Part shown: piece after piece, positions 1 to 10,474 of the stretch
Layout: each line of letters begins with the position of its first letter
Position numbering within the stretch: the first letter of the stretch is position 1
Assembly (NCBI RefSeq): GCF_000003855.2
Contig: NW_003101681.1
Span: 3,192,842 to 3,222,228 of the forward strand
Reading direction: 5' to 3'
DNA: 29,387 bases
Origin: Blastomyces gilchristii SLH14081
Lineage: Eukaryota; Ascomycota; Eurotiomycetes; Onygenales; Ajellomycetaceae
Notes under the pieces: generated by a model
Told to the model about the DNA's origin: nothing
Database searches by the model: none
The model's input: the letters and a program-made list of their open reading frames with translations, nothing else
Program-made: the position numbers and the translations under genes

Positions 1-559
1 GAAAAAAGTAAGATGTTTTCTCTGGAGTTTTATATAATATTCTTACAAAGAATTAAAAACAGAGTGTTTTCTGTTATAATTACATATTCTTTTAAGTAAG
101 AATTACTTTTTCAGTAGCTGAAGAGCTTTTATTAACACTTAGTTCTTTTTTACACTCTTTATTAACTGATTTGAGTTGCATACTTGTTGTGTGAGAAGAA
201 TTGAATGATTTAAAATAAAATTGAATAGTTTTAATCAATTTCTCTGTAAAAAATAACCATATTTTTTATCAGTTTTTCTCTCAAATACTGTCATATCATC
301 TCATTTATTATCAATTGATATCATACTTTTCCTCACTGTATCTCAAGAAAGAGATTGTAAAGATTTTATTGATTTATCTTAAAAATCAATTTTAGTTTAT
401 TAGATTCTCTTCAAAAATGTAACCTAGTTACTGAACTAGTGTGAAAAAGATCAGGTGTTTTATACACAACAGTCTTTCATTCTTCCATCAATAAGTAATT
501 GATATAACAGGGAAATAACTTGTATATCAGAGGAAAATATGCTTTTCACAAGATCTCAT
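1..559. other. Degenerate AT-rich sequence, no gene recognised
   Basis: I see no convincing protein-coding frame or repeat here. The minus strand reads as a partly open frame downstream of the broken gene at 560-2330, but stops are frequent and no motif is recognisable. It may be the decayed 3' part of that gene. Confidence 0.4.
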
Positions 560-2330
560 CTATGGGCCGCAATTTCCAACTCAGCCCAAATCAGCAAAGA
601 TTTGCAATATGATCATATCTCAATCACCTCAGTTTTAGTTCTCATGACCTAGTAAAGAAAATACTGACCTTGACTCTTATATATCAGCAGATCAGAACCC
701 GATTCAAATGTTGTATTCATATAAACATCAAGTTAATCAAGAACTTCAGTAATTGAGATATATTTCATCTCATTCTTTATTGCGATTATTTCGAAGGGGC
801 TAAATGATGAATTCAAGAACAGTAATCTTTGTGCAGTCTGTGAAGTATAGTGAACAGCTTCTTGAACTTTCAGAACTATCATATGAGATCTCATACTAGA
901 ATATCAGTGATCATGTCTCATAACATGCACTCTGTTAATCTAAGATATATTATTCAACTCAGATTTGCAGTAGCATTCAAGATTCTCACAGTGATACTGA
1001 ATAAAATCTGCAGAAAAAATAGGTTTATTTGTTAATAAATATCAGAAAAATTCACTGAAATGATATTTAACAGAGCTTCTTCAACTGTGAGATTGCCATA
1101 ACTCTGTGAAAATGTTGACAATTTCTGCCATTCCTATATGCATTTGTCACCAGAAAGTTGAGGATTTGACAACAGCAGATATCAAGAAAATCAGATTTTA
1201 AAAGCAGAGTGATCTTATGAAGAATTCGGTGATACTTTTCTGAGCAGAACTTAGAGTTGTCATTTGTATTAATGAGACTATTAAAATTGACATTTCCTTG
1301 GCTGATAAACTCAGAAATTGTGCTCTGCATTTCTTTTTCAGCGTTGAAAGGCCTTCTGAGAGCAGACTTATTAGTGATGTATTCTTCAATAAATGCAGAA
1401 TTTACATTAATGATTTGTAGTTTTTTCAGGAACTCTCTGACTCTTCAGCTCAGAGTCTCATTGTCAGAATAAATAAATTCATTTTGAAGTTACTGCGTTT
1501 GTGAGGTATATCAATTGCTGAATCAGAATCAACAAAATGATCAGTAATAGTAACAGCAATTGCATCAGCAGCTGGTATTTCAATATCATCAGTGACTAGA
1601 CTAACCGTGTGACCGTGTCTGAGATCAGGACCAGAATTTTTAATAGTCTCATTATCAATTCAACTGATCCCATTACACAGTTTTAACATTAGATAGTAGT
1701 CTTATACTGTCTCAGTGAGACTTAATGTCTACTCTTATCACATTTTTCAAATGAGATCATGATTTTCACTTCTCAATTTAAATTATTTTTATTGCTTTAA
1801 ATGACTTTAAATCTCATTCAAGTGTTATCACAAAGTGTTACTTTTTAAAAAATTAAAAATAGTCTAAAAACAACCTTAAAATGTCTAAAAACAGTAACTT
1901 TATGCCAAGAATGGAAGTAAATAGGATCAAATGAAATCACTTTCTCATTTTTTTCAAGTCATGGTTTCATTTTGAGATTTGATATATAGTCACTTTGCAT
2001 GTGTTTTTAATGACTAGTCTCAGTGGGATTCATGTCAAGAAATGTATGGGACCAGATCAAATGAAATCAAATGTGAAATTCATGATCCCGGCGGTCAGTC
2101 TATCAGTGACTGACTCATCAGAATTCTCTTGATCATCATTTTCGGAAATATTCTCCTCAGCAGCTGCTTTCAAAAGTCACTTAATATGCTCAACATTATT
2201 AGCAGTATTCTAATTATATATCTCTGCCTTTAGAGAATGTTAGTTTTTATAATAATAGAGATATCAAAAGTAATAAACTTACTGAGAATAGTAATACTTC
2301 TTCACTGAGAGTATCATTGTCTGAATCAAT
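560..2330 (-). pseudogene. Unrecognised broken minus-strand gene, split by a MITE
   Basis: I do not recognise the product. After removing the MITE at 1597-2102 and one target-site copy, a minus-strand frame runs on across the site. It encodes an acidic stretch (short pieces such as ENDDQENSDES and ADAIAVTITDHFVDSDS). Further downstream, in another frame, 1472-1067 is open with a K/N/F-rich sequence including LRRPFNAEKEMQSTISEF, and 1050-560 is again fairly open. A candidate intron lies at 2224-2282 read on the minus strand: GTAAGT donor (2277-2282), CTAAC branch-like box (2239-2243) and CAG acceptor (2224-2226). A second acceptor-like run (T-rich, then CTGCAG) lies near 1010. The frame changes may therefore be introns or indels. 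In-frame TGA and TAA codons fit the RIP-like decay seen elsewhere. It could be a cellular gene relic or an old DNA transposase; neither is shown. Confidence 0.35.
1597..2102. mobile_element. Non-autonomous hAT-like MITE, 506 bp
   Basis: The ends are inverted repeats: TAGACTAACCG at 1597-1607 and, read from the other strand, TAGACTGACCG ending at 2102. They differ at one A/G position, the type of change common in this window. The element is flanked by a perfect 8-bp direct repeat, TCAGTGAC, at 1589-1596 and 2103-2110. An 8-bp duplication with short TIRs is characteristic of the hAT superfamily. The interior is non-coding and AT-rich, with a short internal repeat (ATCAAATGAAATCA near 1927 and near 2056). 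No transposase is encoded, so it would have been moved in trans. Excising it with one repeat copy restores the surrounding minus-strand reading frame. Confidence 0.7.
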
Positions 2331-4202
2331 GTCAGTGAAATCTTCATTTGAAGTTTTCAGAAAACGGAGACTCTGATGTTAAAATTTCGATTGATTATTC
2401 CCAGACAATTGCCTAGAGACAGATAGCAGATAGTGTTTTGAATTTTGATTAAACAGACATGACATTTTACTTTCTGATAAGATTTGTGGAAAAAGGTTGT
2501 GTAGTTGAAAAGATATGAATAAAGTGAATATGTGACCTTGATAAAATAAAGAGATGAGATTGAATTACTGAAAAGAAATATATTAATAAGAGCTGCAATT
2601 GATGACAATCTACATTAATTTAATATTAAGAATCAAACTACTATAGTTCTACAATTTGCTGAAATTCATATCACAAATTTTCCAGAGTTCGATCAAGATT
2701 CTGAAAAGAAACATTCTCATGAATTCTGCTCTGCTAGATCTCTCTGAACTCTCTCATCTGATAGATTTAATGAGACAAATCACTGATTTCAAAAGAAATC
2801 TGATATTGATATATCTGAATATAGAATGAACATAATAGCAGCAATGATGAAGACTAGCCAGGCAAGAGGAAGTCAAATTCATCACTGATATCAAGTAGTC
2901 TGTTACAAAGATGTCGCTGAACCCGGCATCTGAATGCAGAAATGTATGTGAAGGAAATTCAGCTGACAGTGCAGTGTCTGTTTCTGAAGATAAAATGAAT
3001 ATATTTCATTTCTTTGAACAAAGATAATTTGGATTTAATAATTGCAAGTGTGACAAAAATAAAGAATAAAACATCATACATCTTTTCATCCAGCAGAATG
3101 ATGATGCTGAATGCGATTAAAATATGAAAGTCTCAAACTCTTAAAGAAATAAACACAAGTAGTATTATATTTTAGCAAATATATTAACTTTTCAGTGAGA
3201 TATCTTAGAAGAATTTGAAACTTTTCAGTGAGATATTAAAAGTTTTTTGACTAACTTAGTTAATCATTTATGAATATAGAATCATGTTCAATAGAAGAAG
3301 ACAAAGAGTGAGAAAAGTTCAGTGATAATCAGATTATATAACTGCTATAAAGAATTAATCATTTTTGAATACTTCTGTGATTCATTTATCACTGAAAAGT
3401 TCTTTCTGGTTATTTACTGAGTATAAGAAATCATTGACTTTGATCAATTCTCTGAGCAAGAATAATGATATATAAAACATAGGTTTAATTATCATTGACT
3501 CAGAAAGCTCGAAACTGATTTTAACAATTAGAGATATATGCAAATCTGACAACTCAGGTTAAAATATTCAATGATGCTGACACAAATAAAAACTTCACTG
3601 CAGTCATGTTATAATGATAAAAAATCCCGACCTTTTAAGATCTTATGAGTAATGTTTCTGAATATCAGTAAATAGCTAGAGATGACTTTGTAGAAGTAAT
3701 TCAGAATATCTCAACAGTTAAAAAAAACATCTGATGAAAGATGCGAAGAATAAGGTATAGAAAAAGATAAAATTTTCAGAAGTACTTTCAGTGAAAGACA
3801 GATTAGTGATATAGAGAGTTTTCACACAACTTATTTCTATTTCAATATATTTAGTTTTTCTAAAGTTATATATAAATTAGTTAATATATATTTTAATATA
3901 CATAATTAAAATATATCTATATTGATATTTACTAAGAAAGTTGATATATTCTCTATTTTATAATTTGTATAGTTATAACAGTGAAGAATTTACTGATTTC
4001 ACTGTATCAGAAAATCTTTTTATCATCTTGAATTCTGTAAATATATATCTGACAGCATATTGAACACTTGTTACTAGTTAATAGAAACGATTTTATATTT
4101 AAAATAGCTGTAATTCATTCAGTGATAGCCTGTGCAGAAAGTATTCACTCTGAAAATAAGATGTGAATGAAATCTGTCAGATACATTCATTACACTCAGA
4201 AG
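2331..4202. other. Degenerate sequence, no gene recognised
   Basis: Translations on both strands are broken by many stops. A minus-strand stretch at 2357-2608 is open for 83 codons with a CxxC pair but no recognisable domain. A plus-strand Cys/His-containing stretch near 3035-3115 was considered as the end of a LINE ORF2 and not accepted. Positions 3841-3970 are an especially AT-rich patch. This is probably old, mutated transposon or intergenic sequence. Confidence 0.4.
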
Positions 4203-4503
4203 TGTAAGAGGCCTACGCCGAATAGATTGATATTAATATGTAATATGTAGATCTTATATAACAAAAGTGAAAAACATTAGAGAAGGAAAAAAGAGAAAGT
4301 GTGAAAATCAGCAATCAGAGTGAATATTTATACATATACAAGATAAAGCTTCAGAGTGAAAGAATAGAAATTTCAGAGCGGAAGAATAGAAATTTCATGG
4401 GTTTTAAACCGGAGAATCAGCGACTGAGAATCGGAGCTTTTAGCAGAAATCTATGAAGTGAAATGAAATAGTCTATATAATTGATCGGGCGCAGCCCGTC
4501 ACA
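4203..4503 (-). repeat. Solo LTR of the Gypsy-A (chromovirus) family
   Basis: Read on the minus strand this is TGTGACGGGC...CTCTTACA, the same LTR that flanks Gypsy-A at 14190-14459 and 19505-19776, including the TGTATAAATATTCACT core-promoter-like block. It is 301 bp, about 30 bp longer than those two, partly from a tandem 22-bp duplication (4350-4371 and 4372-4393, differing by two transitions). The flanking pentamers AGAAG (4198-4202) and AGAAA (4504-4508) look like a 5-bp target duplication with one G->A change. No internal element sequence adjoins it, so it is a solo LTR left by LTR-LTR recombination. It keeps a GC hairpin (CGGGC-GCA-GCCCG, 4486-4498). Confidence 0.85.
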
Positions 4504-4715
4504 AGAAATGAAATATGAAAGTATTTGCATTCATTGCATGACAATCTGCAAAGGTGAATTAATAACATATATAAGAAGAATAACTTGCTATCTTCTTTTT
4601 CTTTCTTTCTTTCTTTCTTCTTCTTGCAATCATATCACAATGTAAACATTGATTCTTTCAGTTTATTCACATCTTTTCATCTTCATCAAGGTTAGTATTC
4701 TGCTAGTTATAATAG
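4504..4715. other. Short unique stretch with CT-rich tract
   Basis: This stretch separates the solo LTR from the Copia-B LTR. It contains a TATATAAG-like sequence near 4570, a pyrimidine tract of TTTC/TTC repeats at about 4590-4625, and an AAG/GTTAGT sequence near 4690 that resembles a splice donor. That order resembles a fungal promoter and leader cut off by the Copia-B insertion, but no coding sequence follows. This is weak evidence. Confidence 0.3.
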
Positions 4716-4983
4716 TGTCGGAATGAGTGTCACAGATGAATATGTTGAAGATTTATAAATCTTACATGTATCACGGTCTGCTTGTTATATTATTCATGCA
4801 CTCTCTAATATATCTATTTCATACAAAAGGTAAATCTATTTATAGTAAAATAAATATGCGAGCTAAGAGAGCTAGTATAAGCAAGTATTAGATAAGTATT
4901 ATAGTAAGTTAATAATAATGAGAAATATTATAGTAATATGATATTGATAACATTCAGTAGTGTATAATCTCTTTTTCCTGACA
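4716..4983 (-). repeat. Copia-B 3' LTR (minus orientation)
   Basis: Read on the minus strand this 268-bp block starts TGTCAGGAAA and ends CATTCCGACA, giving the TGTC...GACA termini of an LTR. It lies directly downstream of the Copia-B pol C-terminus (stop codon at 5111-5113 on the minus strand) after a purine-rich GAAGAAGATG, the expected place for the 3' LTR. The matching 5' LTR is not in the window, so the assignment rests on position and termini rather than on a second copy. AATAG (4711-4715) would be one target-duplication copy. Confidence 0.65.
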
Positions 4984-5267
4984 CATCTTCTTCAGTGAAT
5001 ATAACATGGAAAAGAAAGTGTAAATGAAGCTGTATGAAAATCATTAAAAAAGAGTATAGATGAATCTATAGAGATTATATTAAAATAGATTATTCATATT
5101 ATTATTCTGCTTATATCTTAATATTATCTGATGTATTAAGTAGATCTAGCATCTTGACAAATTCCGTATGTTTCTGATGTGACAGAGTCTTAGTGAGGTT
5201 ATTCACTGGCATCTGAGCCATAGACACTCAATTAACTGTAATATCATCAGATTGAATACGTTCCCAG
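4984..5267 (-). pseudogene. Copia-B pol, C-terminal fragment
   Basis: On the minus strand, reading leftward from 5267, the frame gives pieces such as WERIQSDDITVNW, MPVNNLTKTLSHQKHTEF and VKMLDLL. This corresponds to the end of fungal Ty1/copia polyproteins (the 'ADGLTKAL...KHxEFVxML' tail after RNase H), and it ends at a TAA at 5111-5113. It is the direct continuation of the fragment that stops at 10475 on the far side of Copia-A. Joining the two while keeping a single copy of the 5-bp duplication (CCCAG here, CTTAG at 10475-10479) keeps the frame. Between the stop and the LTR lies about 130 bp of 3' leader. Confidence 0.8.
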
Positions 5268-5379
5268 TGTTGATAATTACTACACCTACTCTAGTCACGT
5301 GCCACCCCAACCTATTCATTTAGTGTAACTCGCGTAGATAGATTACATACATATAACACAATAATATTATGCTTCAAGA
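5268..5379 (+). repeat. Copia-A 5' LTR
   Basis: 112 bp, starting TGTTGATAAT and ending CTTCAAGA. It matches the 3' LTR at 102 of 112 aligned positions without gaps. The sequence following (GGTTATAAAGCTC) lies where a primer-binding site is expected. The terminal GA rather than CA is the same in both LTRs; the boundary was set by equal LTR length and the flanking pentamers. Confidence 0.85.
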
Positions 5380-5479
5380 GGTTATAAAGCTCTTCATAAG
5401 CAATAAATAATTATAATAACATGTTAACTACATCTTCACATATTATTACATATGTTTAGATGTTTTTTATAATTGATTA

Positions 5480-8400
5480 AACTCATGATTAATTTCAGAT
5501 CTGAGAGAACATCTGACTTAATAAAGAATTACATACTAATATGTATAAGAAGAAATTCACAAATATCTGAAGTATAAGAAGAATTGAGTATGAGCTTATT
5601 AACATCTATAATAAACTGAAAAGTGACTGTCTCAGAGACCTATAAGATGAATAACACAATTGTGAAAGAATAATCTGATAAGTTTGATAATAAGTATAAA
5701 AACTCAGTTGAAGATATCAGTGAGATATTAGATAATACAGAAAGCTTAAGTGACTGAAATGACAATAGCTCTGTGAATAAGAAGACATATATAAGACTTG
5801 AAATTATAAGACTTCAGCATGAGATTGAGTGAATAAAGATTAGAAGAGATGAGATTCTTATACATAATAAGATAAGAGTATATCTGAGAGAATATCTTTA
5901 ACAGAAATAGAAGATATCTATTATAATAAAAGTTCTTGAAGAATTCAGAAGCTAAGTAAGACTCATTAAAAGATTAATAGTTCTTACTCAATTCATTAAC
6001 TACTTAATATAAAGAGAGAAAATTCTTTTAACTGTAGAACAGTCTAAAACTGATGATATTCTTGAAGATAATAATCTTGATAAGAATATTACTATGAATA
6101 TATAATATTTCTGAAAAGAATACAATTTTTAATTATATAATTACATATAATCTGCAATTATTCTGCAGATCAAGACTTATTTCACCACACTTAAGAAGTT
6201 TAAATTATCAGCTTATTCTCTATAAACTATCAGAGAGAATAACCTTTCTGAGAGACCTGCTATATATAGAACTTATTTATTTAAAGAGCTTAATAAAATA
6301 ATTTTCAAAAGCAAAGAATCTGATAGAGCTTTCATTAAATAATTAATTATTATCAGAACTAATTATATCTGTCTGAAATATAAGATTAAAGATGTCATGT
6401 TTTTTCATAGATTACTGACAGAAGTCAATATAGATTGAGTATTCTTTATAAAGAATAGAATGAATCAGATTAATAAGAACAATTCAAGATATCTAGAAGA
6501 AGACTTTATGAGATTATACTATGATATACTTTTACATCTTTCTACTGTGGAAAATAGTAGTACTGAATTCACAAAAAATCCCACAAATAACACTCAAGAC
6601 AAGGATAAGAAAGACAAGAACAAAGATAATCACAAGAACAAGAACACTGAATTCAAACCTGAATGTAGAGATAATGATGTAAGAATCTACTATCATTATC
6701 AAAAGATTGATCATATTCAGACTGACTGTTGAAAGAAATACTCTGAGAAACATTCTTCAAATTCAAATTTCAACATTAATAAGAATAAGAATAAAGACAA
6801 GAATGAAGAGAATACAGATACTGCTTCTGTTCACAATATTATAAAGTAAGTATTTTGCATCAAAGAAAATATCTATGTAAGTGATCAGACAGAAAAAGAT
6901 ATCTAAATTCTAGACTCTGAATCAGATTCTCATGTCACATCTCACAGAGATCTTGTCATGATAAAATCTCAGAAGATGAAAGTGATGTTGAAAATGACAG
7001 ATAAAACAGTAATTTCTGCTACAGCTATAGAAGATATAAAGATTTCAGTGAAAGAGATGAATATGCTGTTAAATAATATCTACTATGTTCTGAAGTTAGA
7101 AGTGAATCTCATGAGTATGAATAAGCTTGTACATCAGAGTTATACATATAAGTAGTTAATATATAAGAATAATCATATCATGTTAATTATGTCTCCTGAC
7201 TGCATATTCTCATTTACAGTAAGATTAAATGAGAATGATATCTATGAGATGAAAAGGGTGATTATATACAGAGACTTGATTTAGTTTACTATACTTAATG
7301 ATAATTTTGAATCTGTGAACACATTACAAGTGAAAGATAACACAATATTGACACTATCTCACAGAAATAATATAAAGATTATAGAACTTATAATGATGTA
7401 ATAATATTAAAAGCTAGAATATCTGAATTCTGTAGATATTATAAAAATGATAGCAGATTCATATCTAGAGATGAGAATTATTGACTAACAAGCTTTATCA
7501 TTCTACAAAGTCTGTGTTCAGATAAAAATAATATATTCAATCTTCATATCTATAACATAAGCTGTTAAGTCAGTAATAAGATTCTTCATCAATCTGGCAG
7601 AGAGTGAAAAAACAATTTTTAACGAAAATGACACACTCACTAGAGAAAGTGCAAGTTATTGATTGAATATAATGAACAATGCAATCTGTTATAGATGAGT
7701 AATTCTTATAATAAGAAAGAGAGAATCTACTATAAGATTAATAAATTTCATTATAAGTATTAAGATAACTATAATACATTGAGTTGAAACTCTACACTAA
7801 AATGATGAAGAAGAGTTCAAAAGTCAGCAACTTAAGATCTGCTGCTAGAGTAAAGAAATAGTGTATAAAACAACTACATCTGACACATCACAATTGAATG
7901 ACTCAGTAAAACATATGAATCAAATAGTTGCAGAAAAGACACAAAGTCTACTATTTAATAGTAAATTAGAAAGAGAACTTTGAGATGAAGTAATACAAGC
8001 TGTAATCATGATAATCAACACATCTTCAATATCACTGAAGATATTTCAATGTAAGAAAGAAATATCACTTATATCTTTCAAAGCTTGAAATGAGATGCAA
8101 TCTTCTGTTCATTGAATACAGAGATGAGAGTGCAAGATCTATAAGAAGAATTTAAAAGTGTTGAATAAGCTCATAGATAGAACTGATGACAAGAAATGAC
8201 AGCTGATTGAATATCAAGAATTACATTAATATCATGTATGAGATTCTGTTGCACATTGTCTTGAGATTGCATGAGATGTCATATTTAATGAAGTTCTTGA
8301 TATGAGTGCAAATACATCTGTAAATATAATGAAAGAATTCAATGAATTATCTAACAAATTGAACATTCTGAATGTTAAAGAGAAATGACAGCACTGCTTA

Positions 8401-10160
8401 CTATAACACCTAGTAAAGAAAAAGTCGGATATTTTGAAGATGATTGTCAATAAGAACTTAGAGAGTATAATTGATTCAATCTATCTTCTAGATAATAAGA
8501 CACAGCTTATCATGAATGAAGAGTCTGAAGACTCTGTTAATGAGAATGATTCTGTTCTAAGTGTTTTGACAGACTGATCAACTACACTGACAGAAGTCAA
8601 GAGAAGCTCAGACTGAGACTATTCACATGAGACAATGAAAAAGAAGATTAGAATATTTGAATAGAAGAAGACATATATTATTATTGAAAAGACTCTGAAA
8701 ATGACTATTCTTACAGATAAATGAGTATATGATCAGAAATTCAATAATAAGAGAGAAATCATTTACTTTAGAGCTCACTGAGTGATTAGAGAGTTCTTAC
8801 AATAGCAGAGTATTCACTATACATGATTGTATACTGCAGTGATATCAGAGTCTACATCACATAGTCTATTCACTATATCAACTGTCAAAGAATGAAAGAT
8901 TAAATTGATTGACTATATGTTCACATTTTTGAATGACATATTATCTCAGAATGAGATGATCTATATACAACTGTTCACAGATGTTAAGCATAGCAGAGAG
9001 AGCTTAGTGAGACTACTTCATCAGAGTCTATATGAAATGAAGCAAGTTATGAGAGTATGATATTTTGTAGCAATGAAACATCTTATCACATTGAGATTCA
9101 AGATATTATCTTATGATGATGAATTTCTATATCACTCTGGTCACAAGATCTATGTGACATTGCATTTCAATGATTGTTGAGTGATGGGATCTCAAGAACA
9201 GCAATTAGACTGAGTATTTTAAGAGAGATCACAAAGAGATTTGAGACAAAGAATGTCAAAGAGACCAAGTTATATCTTTAAATGAAGATCAAATACCAGA
9301 GAAATAACAATCTAGCAGTTACACAGAGCTATTATATTGAGGAGATTCTTGAAGACTTCAGCATGAATAAGATGGATTCTGTGAAAACCTCTATGATAGC
9401 AGGCATATGACTGGAATTTTCACCTGATAAGAATGATGAATTGAATAACAACTTTATAACTACAAGATACTATCAAGAATTGAAATCATTACAGTATTTA
9501 ATCTCAAGTAGCAGGTCAGATCTGATGTTCACAGTTAACTATCTCTCATGTTTTAACTTGTATCTGTACAAGGCATGTTGAGCAGCATTGAAGCATGTTC
9601 TATGTTATGTTAAGAAGACAAAGAATCATGACATATTGTATAAGAAGAAGATAGAAGATAGCCTGAGTTCTATGACATACTGCAATTCAGACTGAGCAGG
9701 GGTGAATTCTCAATACAAATCAACTATCAGCTATATTATATTGATTAACAGGTCATCAATCTCATAGCAGTTGCAGAGACAGACATCTATCATTAAATTG
9801 ATCATGAAAGCCAAATATATTGCAGCTAGTGAGACAGCTTGTGAGATAATATGATTGAATAACATGTTATGTGATGCCAGGTTAATGAATAATGAAAAAG
9901 CAAAAATATACTCACATCTATACATGAACAATAAGAAAGCAATCAATCTAGTGAAAGAAGAGTTCTTAATATAAAGATTACATCACATTGAGATTAGATA
10001 TTATATTCTTAACAATCTGATTGAAAAAGAAGAAATTATGATGAAACATGTTGATTCTATAGTTAATATAGCTGACAGTCTCACCAAGTCACTGACGAAG
10101 CCTGCATTTGAAGATTTTATCAAAAGGATTAACATTCAGGAAATTGAGAAGAAGGACTGA
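5480..10160 (+). pseudogene. Copia-A gag-pol polyprotein, broken
   Basis: One frame (codons starting at positions such as 6460, 6913 and 9151) carries gag, protease, integrase and RT; the frame shifts between about 9190 and 9240 and continues as RT end, RNase H and C-terminus to a TGA at 10158-10160. The gag zinc knuckle at 6688-6729 keeps CX2CX4HX4C spacing but reads YYHYQKIDHIQTDC, with the first two Cys now Tyr (TGY->TAY). The protease motif reads LDSESDSHVT near 6910 (canonical DSG/A). The RT active site near 9151 reads YVTLHFNDCWVMG, with the first Asp now Asn. RNase H (YCNSDWAG near 9678) and the HVDSIVNIADSLTKSLTKP tail are clear. Many Trp positions are TGA and several Gln positions are TAA or TAG. 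The 5' part before about 6400 is poorly conserved gag. Confidence 0.85.
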
Positions 10161-10350
10161 TTTAATGATAATGATGATACAGTCAATCAATGAATTTTAC
10201 ATGTATTTCTTAAATTTTACAGTTATTGGTGTATGAATGCCTTTTTTAATGAGGAAATCAGGGTCTGATTGATGTAATTAATTATTATTGCATTTTTGAA
10301 AGATTTGAGAATGAAGGAGGCTCTGAGTGGCGGCTTATAGACCACAGCAT

Positions 10351-10362
10351 AGCAAGAGAGAG
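10351..10362 (+). other. Copia-A polypurine tract
   Basis: AGCAAGAGAGAG lies immediately before the TGTTGG start of the 3' LTR, the position and composition expected for the plus-strand primer of an LTR retrotransposon. Confidence 0.6.
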
Positions 10363-10474
10363 TGTTGGTAATTACTACACCTACTCTAGTCATATGCCAC
10401 TCCAACCTATTCATTTAGTGTAACTCGCGTAGATAGATTACACACATACAACATAACAACATTATTCTTCAAGA
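10363..10474 (+). repeat. Copia-A 3' LTR
   Basis: 112 bp, starting TGTTGGTAAT and ending CTTCAAGA. Compared with the 5' LTR it keeps CA where that copy has TA at four positions, has CATATG where that copy has CACGTG, and differs by one transversion (G/T at LTR position 104). Confidence 0.85.

Larger units (their letters stand above)
5268..10474 (+). mobile_element. Copia-A: complete but decayed Ty1/copia LTR retrotransposon
   Basis: This 5207-bp element has 112-bp LTRs (5268-5379 and 10363-10474), a purine tract before the 3' LTR and a single gag-pol frame in the order gag, protease, integrase, RT, RNase H, which defines Ty1/copia. The LTRs differ at 10 of 112 positions, nine of them C/T or G/A. 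It inserted into the C-terminal region of Copia-B pol in the opposite orientation. The flanking pentamers CCCAG (5263-5267) and CTTAG (10475-10479) fit a 5-bp duplication with two later C->T changes. All domains are recognisable, but nonsense codons and lost catalytic residues make it inactive. Confidence 0.9.

Noticed and set aside
1597..2102. Tc1/mariner element with a TA target duplication (TA flanks GACTAACCG on both sides)
   Set aside because: The perfect 8-bp TCAGTGAC repeats outside TA make the hAT reading with TA as the element termini better supported.
560..2608. Autonomous hAT transposase in the broken minus-strand gene
   Set aside because: A CxxC pair near 2470 and a DLLIYKSQGQYF piece near 670 vaguely recall hAT motifs, but spacing and remaining motifs do not fit well enough to claim it.
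2640..3270. LINE ORF2 C-terminal zinc motif in plus orientation
   Set aside because: A Cys-x-Cys ... His arrangement near 3035-3115 is present, but nothing upstream reads as RT or RNase H.
3841..3970. Replication origin or centromere-like AT block
   Set aside because: It is only an AT-rich patch without repeats or recognisable consensus; composition alone is not evidence.
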